NCBI RefSeq assembly: GCF_016909075.1
Contig: NZ_JAFBFC010000004.1
Span: 186,001-250,000, forward strand
Direction of reading: 5' to 3'
DNA: 64,000 nt
Origin: Priestia iocasae
GTDB lineage: Bacteria > Bacillota > Bacilli > Bacillales > Bacillaceae_H
The translations under genes were made by a program, and so were the position numbers. Below the pieces are notes generated by a model. It saw only the letters and a program-made list of their open reading frames with translations. It made no database searches and was not told where the DNA came from. Positions 17,882-27,589 of this stretch are shown here, piece after piece. Numbering within the stretch: the first letter of the stretch is position 1; the number at the start of each line of letters is the position of its first letter.

Positions 17882-18325
17882 ATGGCAAAACATCATTTTC
17901 ATTTACAAGCAAACTGGCCAGGTGGACGAAATGACGTTGGTTCAATAGAGTCTGGTCAGCTTCGGACCACGATATCTATTCCTAAAGAAATGGATGGTCC
18001 TGGTATTGGAACAAATCCCGATGAAATGTTACTAGGAGCAGCAGCGACATGTTATATTATCACGCTAGCAGCAATGTTAGAAAGAAGTAATGTGAAAACA
18101 AGCTCGTTAACAATGAATTCAGAAGCAATTGTTGATGTTAAAAATGGTGTATTTACTTATGAACAAATCATTCATCGCCCTCACATTGTTTTAAAGGATA
18201 CCTCTGAGCAGCTTTATAAAAAAGTAACAAGAATTGCTGAGAAAGCAGAATCTACATGTATGATTTCAAAAGCTGTTAAAGGAAATGTGATCATTAAATT
18301 AGAACCAGTAATCGATATGAAATGA
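17882..18325 (+). CDS. OsmC family peroxiredoxin-like protein (SACOL1771 subfamily)
   Basis: A 147-residue OsmC/Ohr-fold protein. The two reactive Cys are in GAAATCYIITLA and ESTCMISKAV, the usual positions for thiol-dependent hydroperoxide reduction. The start HHFHLQANWPGGRNDVG is that of the SACOL1771 subgroup. It would detoxify organic peroxides in the cytosol. The ATG at 17882 has only a modest TAGGA upstream; an in-frame ATG at 17864 lies before it. Single gene. Confidence 0.87.
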   Translation: MAKHHFHLQANWPGGRNDVGSIESGQLRTTISIPKEMDGPGIGTNPDEMLLGAAATCYIITLAAMLERSNVKTSSLTMNSEAIVDVKNGVFTYEQIIHRPHIVLKDTSEQLYKKVTRIAEKAESTCMISKAVKGNVIIKLEPVIDMK

Positions 18326-18750
18326 AAACATATTTAATAAGAAGAAAAGAGGGTAAACGTTTAGTGTAAAGTATTTGCAAAGGCAAATTATTATACTGGG
18401 AATAATGGAATAATATTGAAGTTCGCTCGAGATATGTACAATGTAAGAACTGCTTACAAACAGCTTGATAACAATAATTTAACACTAATTTAATAGAGTG
18501 ATTCAGTTTTCTTATGAAGCGCTTCCAAAATGTAGTTTGACTATTAAAAAAATAAAAAAATTTATAGAAATATAGCGATTTCATTTTGAATGAGACGCAA
18601 AAGAGTGGTAAAATAAGAACAAGGATAATTTTACAAGGTAAAGCAAATCAGTAACTTGTAAGCATGTCTGATCATTCGGTTGTAACAAGTCTTCTTAATT
18701 CTAGAAATCTCATATGATTTCAAGTATTATGAATCGTTGGGGGTTTTTAA
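18326..18750. other. 425-base upstream region of odhA
   Basis: No gene is seen here. It should hold the odhAB promoter and an untranslated leader. A cre-like palindrome (GAAGCGCTTCC) lies near 18514-18527. I could not assign -35 and -10 boxes with confidence. Confidence 0.4.
18514..18527. promoter_or_regulatory. possible CcpA cre site upstream of odhAB
   Basis: ATGAAGCGCTTCCA contains the perfect core AAGCGCTT and matches the cre ideal TGAAAGCGCTTTCA at 10 of 14 positions. Catabolite repression of 2-oxoglutarate dehydrogenase is known in B. subtilis, which makes the place plausible. Confidence 0.35.
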
Positions 18751-21624
18751 ATGGGTAATCAAGCGGCAAGCAAAGGTGAACCGTGGCAAGGGTTTTTAGG
18801 ACCTAACTATGGCTACGTATTAGAACAGTATGAGTTGTATGAACAAAAACCAGAAGAAGTTGATCCAGAATTAAAAGAATTATTTGATGTATGGGGTGCT
18901 CCACCAAGTACGGAGGAGTTGTCAGATAATCGAGTGTTATTAAAAGATGACAACCGTGGTTCAGTCGCTCCAATGAACACAGCTAAAATTGCAGCGGCGA
19001 TAAAGTTTGCAGAAAATATTCGCACATATGGTCATTTATACGCATCTATTAATCCACTAGAAGAGCAAAAAAAGGATATGGTCCTTTTGCATCTAGAAGA
19101 TTACAATTTGACTGAGGAAGACTTAAAAGGAATTCCGGTAAATATTTTATGTGAAGATGCACCGAGCCATGTGAAAAATGGTTTAGATGCAATTAACTAT
19201 TTAACTGAGCTTTATACAAAAACGATTTCATTTGAGTTTCACCATGTACATAATTTAGAAGAAAACAAGTGGCTTACACAAATGGTGGAAAAAGGCGAAA
19301 TTTCTCATCCACTATCGAGTGAAAAGCGTATAAACGTATTAAAACGTCTAACAGAAGTTGAAGATTTTGAGCAGTTTTTACATCGTACGTTTGTTGGTCA
19401 AAAACGATTCTCAATTGAAGGCGTAGATATGCTTGTTCCACTGCTAGATGAAATTATTAGCTGTTCTGTTCAGGACGGACCGAAAACAGTTAATATTGGA
19501 ATGGCACATCGTGGACGTTTAAACGTATTAGCGCATGTTTTAGGTAAGCCATATGAAATGATTTTTTCAGAGTTTCAGCACTCACCAAATAAAGACCTTG
19601 TTCCATCAGAAGGTTCAACGGGGATTAACTATGGTTGGACAGGGGATGTAAAGTACCACTTGGGTGCGGACACACAAATTAAAGATGAAAGTACAGTTCG
19701 TGCACGTTTAACATTGGCAAATAATCCAAGCCATTTGGAGTTTGTGAACCCAGTTGTGGAAGGGTTTACAAGAGCGGCGCAAGATGATCGTGAAGCAATT
19801 GGTTATCCGACACAAGACGTGACAAAATCGTTTGCGATTTTAATTCACGGTGACGCAGCTTTCCCTGGTGAAGGAATTGTACAAGAAACATTAAACTTAA
19901 ATCAATTAACAGGCTATCAGACGGGTGGTACCATTCATATTATCGCTAACAACATGATTGGTTTTACAACGGAAAGTGTAGACTCTCGATCGACCAAATA
20001 TGCAAGCGATTTAGCAAAAGGATTTGAAATTCCTATTGTTCATGTAAATGCCGATGATCCAGATGCATGTTTGGCTGCCGCGTATTTTGCTTACGAATAT
20101 CGCAAGCGTTTCAATAAGGATTTCTTAATTGACTTAATTGGTTATCGTCGATTCGGTCATAACGAAATGGATGAGCCAATGGTCACTCAACCAAAAACAT
20201 ACGAAATCATTGCAAAGCGCCCAACTGTTCGTGCATTGTATGCAAAAACATTGCAAGAACAACAAGTGTTATCAAATGAAGAAGTTGATAGCATTCAAGA
20301 ACAAATTCAACAAAAATTAAAAACGGCTTACGACAAAGTACCACCAAAAGCAGATAAAAAGCATCATTTAATGGAGTTACCGGAAGCTGTTATTAACGGA
20401 TTACCAAATTTAGATACATCTGTATCTGAAGACGTTTTATATGATCTAAATAGTGAAATCGTAACATGGCCTGAAAACTTCAACGTGTTTCCTAAGCTTG
20501 CCCGAATTTTAGAGCGTCGCGCAAAAGCTTTAGAAGACAATGGAAAAGTAGATTGGTCATTAGGTGAAGCACTTGCATTTGCAACGATTTTACGAGATGG
20601 TACGCCAATTCGTATTACAGGACAAGATTCTGAGCGTGGAACGTTTGCGCATCGTCATATTGTGTTACATGATCATGTAACAGGGGATGTGTATTCACCT
20701 TTACACACATTATCAGACGTAAGCGCTTCCTTCGATATTCATAACAGTCCATTATCTGAAGGTTCTGTCATTGGGTTTGAGTATGGCTATAACGTATTTG
20801 CACCTGAAACGCTTGTTATTTGGGAAGCACAATTTGGTGACTTTGCAAATGCAGGGCAAGTTATCTTTGACCAATTTATTTCTGCAGGTCGTGCGAAGTG
20901 GGGACAAAAGTCTGGCATGGTGCTTTTACTTCCACATGGACATGAAGGACAAGGACCAGAGCATTCAAGTGCAAGACTAGAACGCTTCTTACAATTAGGC
21001 GCTGAAAATAACTGGACTGTTGCAAACGTAACGAGTGCAGCTCAATATTTCCACTTATTAAGAAGGCAGGCGGCTATTTTAAAACGAGAAGAAGTACGTC
21101 CGCTTGTTGTGATGACACCAAAAAGTTTGTTGCGTAATCCGTTTAGCGTATCAGATATCACTGAGCTTACAGAAGGCTCTTTTAAACGTGTTATTGAACA
21201 ACCTGAACTTGGTCAAAACGCAGATTCGGTTGAACGCATTGTGTTATGCACGGGTAAAGTGTCGAGTGAGTTAACTGAAAAACTTCAAAAGCAAGAGAGC
21301 AATATGGATTGGTTACATGTACTACGTGTGGAAGAAATCTATCCATTCCCACGACGTATCATTGCTGAAATCTTTGCACGATATAAAAATTTAAAAGAAA
21401 TTGTGTGGATGCAAGAAGAGCCTGAAAACATGGGAGCTTGGAGCTACATTGATCCAAAACTTCGTTCAGTTGCTCCAGAAGGTGTAGCTGTGAAATATGT
21501 AGGACGTAGAAGACGTTCAAGTCCAGCTGAAGGGGACCCAACAAGTCATAAGCAAGAACAAGAACGCATTTTACTAGACGCCATTACAAATGAACATATT
21601 GCAAACGATGCAGTAACACGATAG
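18751..21624 (+). CDS. odhA: 2-oxoglutarate dehydrogenase E1 component
   Basis: A 957-residue thiamine-diphosphate-dependent E1 subunit. It decarboxylates 2-oxoglutarate and passes the succinyl group to the lipoyl arm of OdhB in the TCA cycle. Landmarks: the N-terminal [19 protein letters not shown], the [14 protein letters not shown] block, [14 protein letters not shown] in the ThDP-binding region, [24 protein letters not shown] in the pyrimidine domain, and [23 protein letters not shown]. Length agrees with Bacillus OdhA (about 940-960). The ribosome binding site is a modest GGGGG seven bases before the ATG. It is followed 15 bases later by odhB. Confidence 0.98.
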   Translation: MGNQAASKGEPWQGFLGPNYGYVLEQYELYEQKPEEVDPELKELFDVWGAPPSTEELSDNRVLLKDDNRGSVAPMNTAKIAAAIKFAENIRTYGHLYASINPLEEQKKDMVLLHLEDYNLTEEDLKGIPVNILCEDAPSHVKNGLDAINYLTELYTKTISFEFHHVHNLEENKWLTQMVEKGEISHPLSSEKRINVLKRLTEVEDFEQFLHRTFVGQKRFSIEGVDMLVPLLDEIISCSVQDGPKTVNIGMAHRGRLNVLAHVLGKPYEMIFSEFQHSPNKDLVPSEGSTGINYGWTGDVKYHLGADTQIKDESTVRARLTLANNPSHLEFVNPVVEGFTRAAQDDREAIGYPTQDVTKSFAILIHGDAAFPGEGIVQETLNLNQLTGYQTGGTIHIIANNMIGFTTESVDSRSTKYASDLAKGFEIPIVHVNADDPDACLAAAYFAYEYRKRFNKDFLIDLIGYRRFGHNEMDEPMVTQPKTYEIIAKRPTVRALYAKTLQEQQVLSNEEVDSIQEQIQQKLKTAYDKVPPKADKKHHLMELPEAVINGLPNLDTSVSEDVLYDLNSEIVTWPENFNVFPKLARILERRAKALEDNGKVDWSLGEALAFATILRDGTPIRITGQDSERGTFAHRHIVLHDHVTGDVYSPLHTLSDVSASFDIHNSPLSEGSVIGFEYGYNVFAPETLVIWEAQFGDFANAGQVIFDQFISAGRAKWGQKSGMVLLLPHGHEGQGPEHSSARLERFLQLGAENNWTVANVTSAAQYFHLLRRQAAILKREEVRPLVVMTPKSLLRNPFSVSDITELTEGSFKRVIEQPELGQNADSVERIVLCTGKVSSELTEKLQKQESNMDWLHVLRVEEIYPFPRRIIAEIFARYKNLKEIVWMQEEPENMGAWSYIDPKLRSVAPEGVAVKYVGRRRRSSPAEGDPTSHKQEQERILLDAITNEHIANDAVTR

Positions 21625-21639
21625 GAAGGGGATTTAACA

Positions 21640-22926
21640 ATGGGAGAAATCAAAGTACCGGAATTAGCAGAATCAATTACAGAAGGAACGGTTGCTCAGT
21701 GGCTGAAGCAAGTTGGAGACTACGTAGAAAAAGGTGACTACGTTGTTGAACTTGAAACAGATAAAGTAAACGTTGAAATTACTGCAGAAGAGTCTGGTGT
21801 ATTAGCAGAAATGCTTGTAGGAGAAGGTGACACGGTTCAAGTAGGAGAAATCATTGCTCGTTTAAATGAGCAAGGTGCAACGGTTAATACTCCTACAGAA
21901 CAACCAAAAGCGTCAGAATCTGTTAAGAAAGAAGAACCTGCAAAAGCTGAACAAGAAGCTGCACCGGCATTAGAACAAAAAACGACAGAAAATCAACAAA
22001 AGCAATGGATTATTGCTTCGCCATCTGCACGTAAAGCAGCGAGAGAGCGCGGCATCAAATTAGACGAAGTGCCAACAGCTGATCCACTAGGTCGTGTACG
22101 CAAGCAAGATATTGAAGTGTATGCTGAAAACAAAGCAACTGTTCAAAAAGAAGAAGCAAAGCCAGCACCAGCACCGCGTGCATCTAAACCGGTACAACCT
22201 GAAGTAACAAACGAAGGTGGCGAAAAGCCAGTACAACGCATTCGTATGTCACGCCGCCGCCAAACGATTGCAAATCGTCTTGTTCAAGTACAACAAACAG
22301 CGGCGATGCTAACAACATTTAATGAAGTTGACATGACTGCCGTTATGGCATTACGTAAACGCCGTAAAGATAAATTCTTTGAACAGCACGATGTTCGACT
22401 TGGCTTTATGTCATTCTTTACAAAAGCGGTTGTAGCGGCCCTTCGTAAGTACCCATTATTAAATGCTGAAATTCAAGGCGATGAAATTGTCTTAAAGAAA
22501 TTCTATGATATCGGGATTGCTGTATCGGCTCCAGATGGACTTGTTGTTCCAGTGGTTCGGGACGCAGATCGTAAAACATTTGCTGAGATTGAAGGAAATA
22601 TTAGTGATTTAGCGAAAAAAGCACGAGATAATAAATTAGCGTTAAGAGATTTACAAGGTGGTACATTTACCATTACAAACGGCGGTGTGTTCGGTTCATT
22701 AATGTCTACACCAATTCTAAACGGACCACAAGTTGGGATTTTAGGGATGCATAAAGTACAACTTCGTCCAGTTGCAATCGACGAGGAACGTTCAGAAAAC
22801 CGTCCAATGATGTATATTGCCCTTTCTTATGATCACCGTATTATTGACGGTAAAGAAGCAGTAAGCTTCCTTGCAACAGTAAAAGAACTATTAGAAGATC
22901 CTGAAACGTTATTACTAGAAGGATAA
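21640..22926 (+). CDS. odhB: 2-oxoglutarate dehydrogenase E2, dihydrolipoyl succinyltransferase
   Basis: A 428-residue E2 core subunit. The lipoyl domain (1-76) has its lipoyl-lysine at Lys42 in ETDKVNVE; a Pro/Ala/Glu linker follows. The peripheral subunit-binding domain is near 125-160 ([18 protein letters not shown]), and the catalytic domain (about 195-428) ends with SYDHRIIDG, giving catalytic His399 and Asp403. It transfers the succinyl group to CoA. It is co-transcribed with odhA, and a strong terminator closes the operon. Confidence 0.98.
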   Translation: MGEIKVPELAESITEGTVAQWLKQVGDYVEKGDYVVELETDKVNVEITAEESGVLAEMLVGEGDTVQVGEIIARLNEQGATVNTPTEQPKASESVKKEEPAKAEQEAAPALEQKTTENQQKQWIIASPSARKAARERGIKLDEVPTADPLGRVRKQDIEVYAENKATVQKEEAKPAPAPRASKPVQPEVTNEGGEKPVQRIRMSRRRQTIANRLVQVQQTAAMLTTFNEVDMTAVMALRKRRKDKFFEQHDVRLGFMSFFTKAVVAALRKYPLLNAEIQGDEIVLKKFYDIGIAVSAPDGLVVPVVRDADRKTFAEIEGNISDLAKKARDNKLALRDLQGGTFTITNGGVFGSLMSTPILNGPQVGILGMHKVQLRPVAIDEERSENRPMMYIALSYDHRIIDGKEAVSFLATVKELLEDPETLLLEG

Positions 22927-22939
22927 CTATTTAACATTT

Positions 22940-22984
22940 AAAAGCCAAACAAGTGGTCATATGACTTCTTGTTTGGCTTTTTTA
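22940..22984 (+). terminator. odhAB terminator
   Basis: Perfect 14-base stem (AAAAGCCAAACAAG against CTTGTTTGGCTTTT) with a T tract. Confidence 0.92.
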
Positions 22985-23048
22985 GTACCATCATTTATGT
23001 TGGTTAAAAAGGCATTCATTTGGCGAAGATGAAAAGATAATTGAAAAC

Positions 23049-23074
23049 GTTTAAACAATAGATAAAAAGGGGAG
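23049..23074 (+). promoter_or_regulatory. possible sigma-B-type promoter
   Basis: GTTTAA, then a 14-base spacer, then GGGGAG, compared with the sigma-B consensus GTTTAA-N12-15-GGGTAT (two mismatches in the -10). It lies about 40 bases before the ATG of an RsbR paralogue, a fitting context. Confidence 0.4.
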
Positions 23075-23115
23075 TAGTAGTAAAGGACATTGAAGAACAA
23101 ACTGGAGGATTCGTT

Positions 23116-23898
23116 ATGGACCAATACATCAATCGTGTAGTAACTGAGTATAAAACCGACCTTTATCATAGATGGAAAAAGGCAATGACCAGTGAGAAGG
23201 ACACATACATAATTCTTGAAAACCAAGATTCTCTACTTACAGAAGAGTTGTTTAATACCCTTATTCTATCTATAACATCGAAAGCTACAGAGGTGTTAAC
23301 CCAATTTTTAAAAGCGGTCCTTGACCGTGATTGGATGCTATATTATATGACCTTTTCTATTCAAGCATTTCGTAAAGAGCTATTAAAGATAATAGTATCA
23401 AAGGAACAGGAAGCGGAAAAAGTAGTAAGTGTGTACGATGAGGTAAGCAAATGGTCAGATTTAGTCATGAGACACCTTGTTCAAGTTGGAACGAATGCTT
23501 GGAACGAACAATTTTTAAAGCAGAAACAAGCAGTAAAAGAATTAACCGCACCAATGATTCCTGTATTTCATGAAGTGTGTGTGTTACCACTTATTGGAGA
23601 TATTAGTGATGAACGAGCAGAGACTATTAAAGAAAATTTATTAGATGGAATTGTTCATTATCATTGTCAATATGTATTAGTAGATATTACAGGAGTTCCA
23701 ATAGTTGATACGTATGTTTCCAATTATTTAATGCAAGCAACAGAAGCCGCAAAAATGTTAGGATCGGAATGTATTATCGTTGGAATTCGCCCAGAAATTG
23801 CTCAGACTCTTGTGAATTTAGGTGTGAACTTAAATGTCAAAACCTTCTCAAATTTATTTAAAGGAATTGAACACGTATTAAATAAATCAGAAAAATAA
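23116..23898 (+). CDS. RsbR-family stressosome protein (STAS domain)
   Basis: A 260-residue RsbR paralogue. Residues 1 to about 130 form the variable globin-like sensor half; about 145-255 form the STAS domain (VLPLIGDISDERAE, LVDITGVPIVDTYVSNYL, GIRPEIAQTLVNLG). RsbR proteins assemble with RsbS and RsbT into the stressosome that controls sigma-B. Thr144 (in ELTAP) and Thr192 (in DITGV) align with the two phosphorylated Thr of B. subtilis RsbRA, as far as I can tell by eye. GGAGG precedes the ATG. The rsbS/rsbT partners are not in this window, as expected for dispersed paralogues. Confidence 0.9.
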   Translation: MDQYINRVVTEYKTDLYHRWKKAMTSEKDTYIILENQDSLLTEELFNTLILSITSKATEVLTQFLKAVLDRDWMLYYMTFSIQAFRKELLKIIVSKEQEAEKVVSVYDEVSKWSDLVMRHLVQVGTNAWNEQFLKQKQAVKELTAPMIPVFHEVCVLPLIGDISDERAETIKENLLDGIVHYHCQYVLVDITGVPIVDTYVSNYLMQATEAAKMLGSECIIVGIRPEIAQTLVNLGVNLNVKTFSNLFKGIEHVLNKSEK

Positions 23899-23902
23899 AA
23901 AG

Positions 23903-23938
23903 GTGTCTCAAAAGGAAAACACCCTTCTTTTAAGACAC
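23903..23938 (+). terminator. hairpin after the RsbR paralogue
   Basis: GTGTCTCAAAAG pairs with CTTTTAAGACAC (one bulge) around a 12-base loop; no strong T tract. A second AAACCG/CGGTTT-type hairpin with seven T follows at about 23946..23996. Confidence 0.55.
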
Positions 23939-24059
23939 TCTAAGCAAAACCGTCAAAAAGCTCAGTGTACTAGAGTTAATTGGCGGTTTTTTTGTATACA
24001 ACACATGAATCAATATTTGAATTATGACGAGAGGACCCATTTACAGTAGGAAAAGCTTT

Positions 24060-24067
24060 TTAATAAA
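24060..24067. repeat. left 8-bp target site duplication of the IS1595 element
   Basis: TTAATAAA directly abuts the left terminal repeat and equals the right copy at 25730..25737. Confidence 0.85.
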
Positions 24068-24131
24068 GGCTGTTTTCTAAAAGATTGTTGCTTTTGGATA
24101 AGTAAAAAGGACGGGTATGCCTCCTTAAATT

Positions 24132-24596
24132 TTATGATAGATTGGGTGACATAACCGCCATAAACAAATGGCTTTTGCCATCAGGCGATATGTACATTCC
24201 TTTTGCATTTAGGTGTTCTACGGCAAACGCGGTTAATTCGTGTGCCATTTCCTCATCACATTCAAAAAATGGATTTGCAAAAATATCAAAACCTGTTACC
24301 TGTTGTAATTCTTTTAGTGAAGCGGACTGACTTCTTGCGTTATCAGTCATACTTTTGTTGCCCCAAGACCACATCCAGGTATTACTATTGCTGGACCAAG
24401 AACCTATAAAAATAACGTTAAATTCTAATTTAACTTCACCGTCTGATTTAAATTGCAAAATACTATCTTCTTGACTATACCAATATTCTTCAAAACTACC
24501 AATTCCGTAATTTTGAAAGAGTACGCCTTGTTTTGTCTCTAGTTCGTCATAACAATAATTGAGGTATTTATCAAATTGCTCATCTGTCATCGGCAT
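24132..24596 (-). CDS. DUF6882 family protein, passenger of the IS1595 element
   Basis: A 154-residue soluble acidic protein. The core FIGSWSSNSNTWMWSWGNKS, then a helical segment, then MAHELTAFAVEHLNAKGMYISPDG with FMAVMS at the end, is the pattern I recognise as DUF6882, a family without known function. GGAG nine bases before the first ATG supports the start. The frame is intact although the neighbouring transposase is dead. It lies between the left inverted repeat and the transposase, in the same direction. IS1595 elements are known to carry passenger genes, so this gene probably arrived with the element. Confidence 0.8.
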   Translation of the reverse strand: MPMTDEQFDKYLNYCYDELETKQGVLFQNYGIGSFEEYWYSQEDSILQFKSDGEVKLEFNVIFIGSWSSNSNTWMWSWGNKSMTDNARSQSASLKELQQVTGFDIFANPFFECDEEMAHELTAFAVEHLNAKGMYISPDGKSHLFMAVMSPNLS

Positions 24597-24762
24597 TATC
24601 TCAATCTCCGTTCAAAGAAAATAAACTTACATTTATCAATTCTACATTAACTGCTTATATTCCTTGCATTTCAAATCTTCTTATAGATTTAACAGTTGTA
24701 TCATTTGGTTTTTTGTAAGCTGAAATAAGCATTTGCTCAACTTGTTTTTAAAATGCAGGGTT

Positions 24763-25677
24763 TTAACATAATTCAAGCCACCGAAACCAATAGAGATAGT
24801 TATCCAAGTATTTTGTAGCCACACCTTGAAATCGTTCCATTCATTTCTTTAGGCGATTATGGAAATTATTAACGTGTTGAATATGAAAAATGCCTTTTTT
24901 AACTCTTTGTTTCTGCCTTTCATTGACAGGTTCGTGTTGTTGTTTCTTCATTTTTGCAAACTTTTTATAATTGGTAGCAGTATCAGTGCATAACAAAGAA
25001 GATGGATGTATATATCAACCAATAACAGCGTCTATTTCTTCAGCCTTTACCCGCCCTGTTCCTGCTTTTCGAGCAATAGAGTTACCAATGCGGTCTTGAG
25101 CGACCACAACCGCAATTTTTTGATTTGAAATATCTCTTTTGGTATCTTTTTCTCGTCGTTTCTTTGGTTTTCTATGAAGAATTTCGCGTCTTTTCATAGA
25201 CTCTTGGAAAAAGGTTTCATCACTTTCAATGCTGCCTTGAAGTTGATTAAAGCCAAGACTTCCTAATGAATTTAAGATTTTATGTCTCCAATAAAAAGCA
25301 GTGGAGATTTGGATTTCAAGGCGTTCAGCGATTTTTGGTAATGTATAACCCTCGACCATCATCTCGATATAGATTACCCATTTTTCAGGATAACACGAAC
25401 CAGAGAATGGTGTATTGGTCATATCATTAAAGGTTTTACCACAATCCTTACAAAGATAGCGTTGCCTAGAGCGATATTTTCCATTTCACTTTACAGACAT
25501 ACTACTGCAATGAATACAAGACATTCCATCAGCAAACCTGCTTTCACGAATACTCTTTAGCAACTTTGTTATTTTTTCAGGTTCATCAGAAAACAAATCT
25601 TGTTTCATTGCTTCGAATAATGCCATTTGTTCAGATTTTGAACGTTCACTGGATTCTTCATAAATGCCTAACCACAT
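24763..25677 (-). pseudogene. IS1595-family (ISXO2-like) transposase, three in-frame stops
   Basis: One continuous frame of 305 codons, ending in TAA at 24763, that is interrupted by TGA at 25486..25488, 25015..25017 and 24841..24843; no frameshift is needed. The N-terminus has the zinc ribbon (CIHC, then CKDC) and helix-turn-helix (KIAERLEIQISTAFYWRHKIL). The catalytic domain has ESDETFF (first Asp), LLCTDTATNYKKF (second Asp) and VNNFHNRLKK. The third stop sits where relatives are expected to have Trp. CCTCC-type ribosome binding sequence (GGAGGC) lies just before the ATG. It is inactive unless all three stops are read through. Confidence 0.9.
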
Positions 25678-25729
25678 AGTTGAATGCCTCCGAATGACTA
25701 TTTTTATTATGGACTATACGAAAACAGCC

Positions 25730-25737
25730 TTAATAAA
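25730..25737. repeat. right 8-bp target site duplication of the IS1595 element
   Basis: TTAATAAA directly abuts the right terminal repeat and equals the left copy at 24060..24067. Confidence 0.85.
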
Positions 25738-25829
25738 ACAACAAATACCCAGTTGACTTATAGGAATTATTGGTATATGATGTCTCTAATATTGAATCAG
25801 AAAATTCTAATAAGAAGGAGGAGAAACAA

Positions 25830-26600
25830 ATGGAATCATATAAAGTTATCGATGGAGCGGAATCATTTTTTATAAGAGGAAATGAAGTAGGGGTATTAGT
25901 CTCGCACGGCTTTATCGGTACACCTCAAAGCATGAAATATGTTGGAGAAGAATTAGCGAAGAAAGGATATACAGTATATGGTCTTCGATTAAAGGGTCAC
26001 GGAACACATTATGAAGATTTAGAGCAAGCAACCTATGAAGACTGGAAACAAGATTTTTTGAATGCTTATAACCACTTAAAAGAAAGCTGTAAGTACATCT
26101 TTATTGTAGGTCAGTCAATGGGTGGTACATTAACGTTACGCACGGCAAGTGAAGTAAAAGATATTGAAGGAATCATGTTAATTAATCCAGCCATTTCTGT
26201 TATTCCATCTATGGAGTCTTATCGACAGCGCTTTGAACCGCGTTATGTACCAGAGGGAAAGCCGGATATTAAAGAAAACAATGTACATGAAATTACGTAT
26301 GAGCAAGCACCTCTAAAATCAATTCAGCAATTGCTGTCATTAATGGACGAAACGAAAATTCGTTTGTCTCGCGTATCTTGTCCTACATTACTATTAACCT
26401 CAACAATTGATAACGTTGTGCCACCTGAAAACTCGACTTATATTCTAAACCATGTTCGTGCGGGACATAAAAGACAAGTATTTCTTGAAAACTCTTATCA
26501 TGTCGCATCTATGGATTATGATAAAGATAAAATCGTAACAGAATGTATCACATTCATTACTCAAGAATTAGCAAAAAGAAGCTGTTTACGTGCACAATAA
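25830..26600 (+). CDS. alpha/beta hydrolase, monoacylglycerol lipase/Est30-like carboxylesterase
   Basis: A 256-residue cytosolic hydrolase. The triad is Ser96 in GQSMGG, Asp195 in STIDNVV and His225 in NSYHVAS, with the oxyanion-hole segment SHGFIGTP. Spacing and length match the Bacillus sp. monoacylglycerol lipase and Geobacillus Est30. It would split short and medium acyl esters or monoglycerides. AAGGAGGAG before the ATG at 25830 is decisive; the open frame back to 25770 was rejected. The gene begins about 100 bases after the right end of the IS element, so its promoter may have been disturbed by the insertion. Confidence 0.9.
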   Translation: MESYKVIDGAESFFIRGNEVGVLVSHGFIGTPQSMKYVGEELAKKGYTVYGLRLKGHGTHYEDLEQATYEDWKQDFLNAYNHLKESCKYIFIVGQSMGGTLTLRTASEVKDIEGIMLINPAISVIPSMESYRQRFEPRYVPEGKPDIKENNVHEITYEQAPLKSIQQLLSLMDETKIRLSRVSCPTLLLTSTIDNVVPPENSTYILNHVRAGHKRQVFLENSYHVASMDYDKDKIVTECITFITQELAKRSCLRAQ

Positions 26601-26674
26601 TTGCGTGTGAGAGTTTTCTTTTAGAAAAAAGTAAGCTAAAATGAATCATATATGAACTAAAGGAGTGTACATAG

Positions 26675-26875
26675 ATGATTCATTTAGAATGGAATGATCG
26701 TCCGACGATCAAGCAAGTAAAATGTATCCATACAAATGCAGCAAAATACATGGTGGAAAATGTGTTAACTGCGGGAAAAGTATATGATGTAAAAAACGAA
26801 ACAGAAGAATTTTATTTTGTCGTTGATAACACAGGTCAAGTAGGCGGATTTTACAAAGATTACTTTGAAAACTAA
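26675..26875 (+). CDS. small DUF6501 protein (YkvS-like, 66 aa)
   Basis: A 66-residue protein beginning MIHLEWNDRPTIKQVKCIHT and ending with GGFYKDYFEN, predicted as a small beta-rich fold. I recognise it as the DUF6501 family (B. subtilis YkvS type); its role is unknown. AAAGGAG precedes the ATG and a perfect terminator follows. Confidence 0.85.
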   Translation: MIHLEWNDRPTIKQVKCIHTNAAKYMVENVLTAGKVYDVKNETEEFYFVVDNTGQVGGFYKDYFEN

Positions 26876-26876
26876 G

Positions 26877-26910
26877 AAAAAAGCAATCACCAATGTGTGG
26901 TTGCTTTTTT
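26877..26910 (+). terminator. terminator of the DUF6501 gene
   Basis: AAAAAAGCAATCACC pairs with GTGGTTGCTTTTTT around a 5-base loop. Confidence 0.92.
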
Positions 26911-27100
26911 AAAACAACATAGATGCTAATTAAACTATGTTCTAAATAATCATATTAAATTTAAAGTTAGCGGTTTAGGAAAATAAAAATATAAAAACAT
27001 CTATTATTTGTAATAAATTTCTATATAATGAATTTAGGCAATAATAATACACCATAGCCGTGCAACTATAGTGGTGAATAAAATGGAGGCGAAACTTAAA

Positions 27101-27571
27101 ATGTCTAATGAGCATGAAACTTTACTAGATAAAGGGAAACAAAACGATTCAATAGTCAAAGCAGAAAGAAAAGATGGGGAACCTACGTCTGCTTTCAAAG
27201 GGGCTTCTGTGGCAGCGTTATTAGTAGGTGTTGGAGCGTATCTAATAGGTTTATATAATGCGACGATGCAATTGAATGAAAAGGGATATTACTTTGCGGT
27301 ATTAATTTTTGGTCTCTATTCAGCCGTATCATTACAAAAAGCAGTAAGGGATAAAGAAGAAGGAATACCTGTTACGAATATTTATTATGGCCTTAGTTGG
27401 TTTGCGCTTCTTGTGTCTATTTTATTAATGGCTATTGGTTTATACAATGCAGGAAGTATTGTTTTAAGCGAGAAAGGGTTTTATGGTATGGCTTTTGTTC
27501 TTAGTTTATTTGCAGCTATAACAGTTCAAAAGAATATTAGAGATACTCAGAGAGCAAGAGAAAGAGATTGA
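27101..27571 (+). CDS. YiaA/YiaB family inner-membrane protein
   Basis: A 156-residue membrane protein with four helices arranged as two copies of the YiaA/B two-helix unit: [22 protein letters not shown]...SLQKAVRD and then [18 protein letters not shown]...TVQKNIRD. Each repeat ends in QKxxRD. The function is unknown. GGAGG lies about 12 bases before the ATG at 27101, slightly long; upstream in-frame starts at 27071 (GTG) and 27083 lack a site. The next block, a symporter remnant, continues in the same frame after the stop, suggesting a deletion joined here. Confidence 0.82.
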   Translation: MSNEHETLLDKGKQNDSIVKAERKDGEPTSAFKGASVAALLVGVGAYLIGLYNATMQLNEKGYYFAVLIFGLYSAVSLQKAVRDKEEGIPVTNIYYGLSWFALLVSILLMAIGLYNAGSIVLSEKGFYGMAFVLSLFAAITVQKNIRDTQRARERD

Positions 27572-27589
27572 GTAATTTTCGTTAAACTG

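Larger units (their letters stand above)
24068..25729 (-). mobile_element. IS1595-family element with passenger gene, inactive
   Basis: A 1662-base element. It begins with GGCTGTTTTC (24068..24077) and ends with the exact inverse GAAAACAGCC (25720..25729), and is flanked on both sides by TTAATAAA (24060..24067 and 25730..25737), a perfect 8-base target duplication. Eight-base duplications are typical of IS1595. Inside, both on the minus strand, are the transposase (24763..25677) broken by three TGA codons and, downstream of it, a DUF6882 passenger gene (24132..24596). The inverted repeats match well only over about ten bases. Confidence 0.85.
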
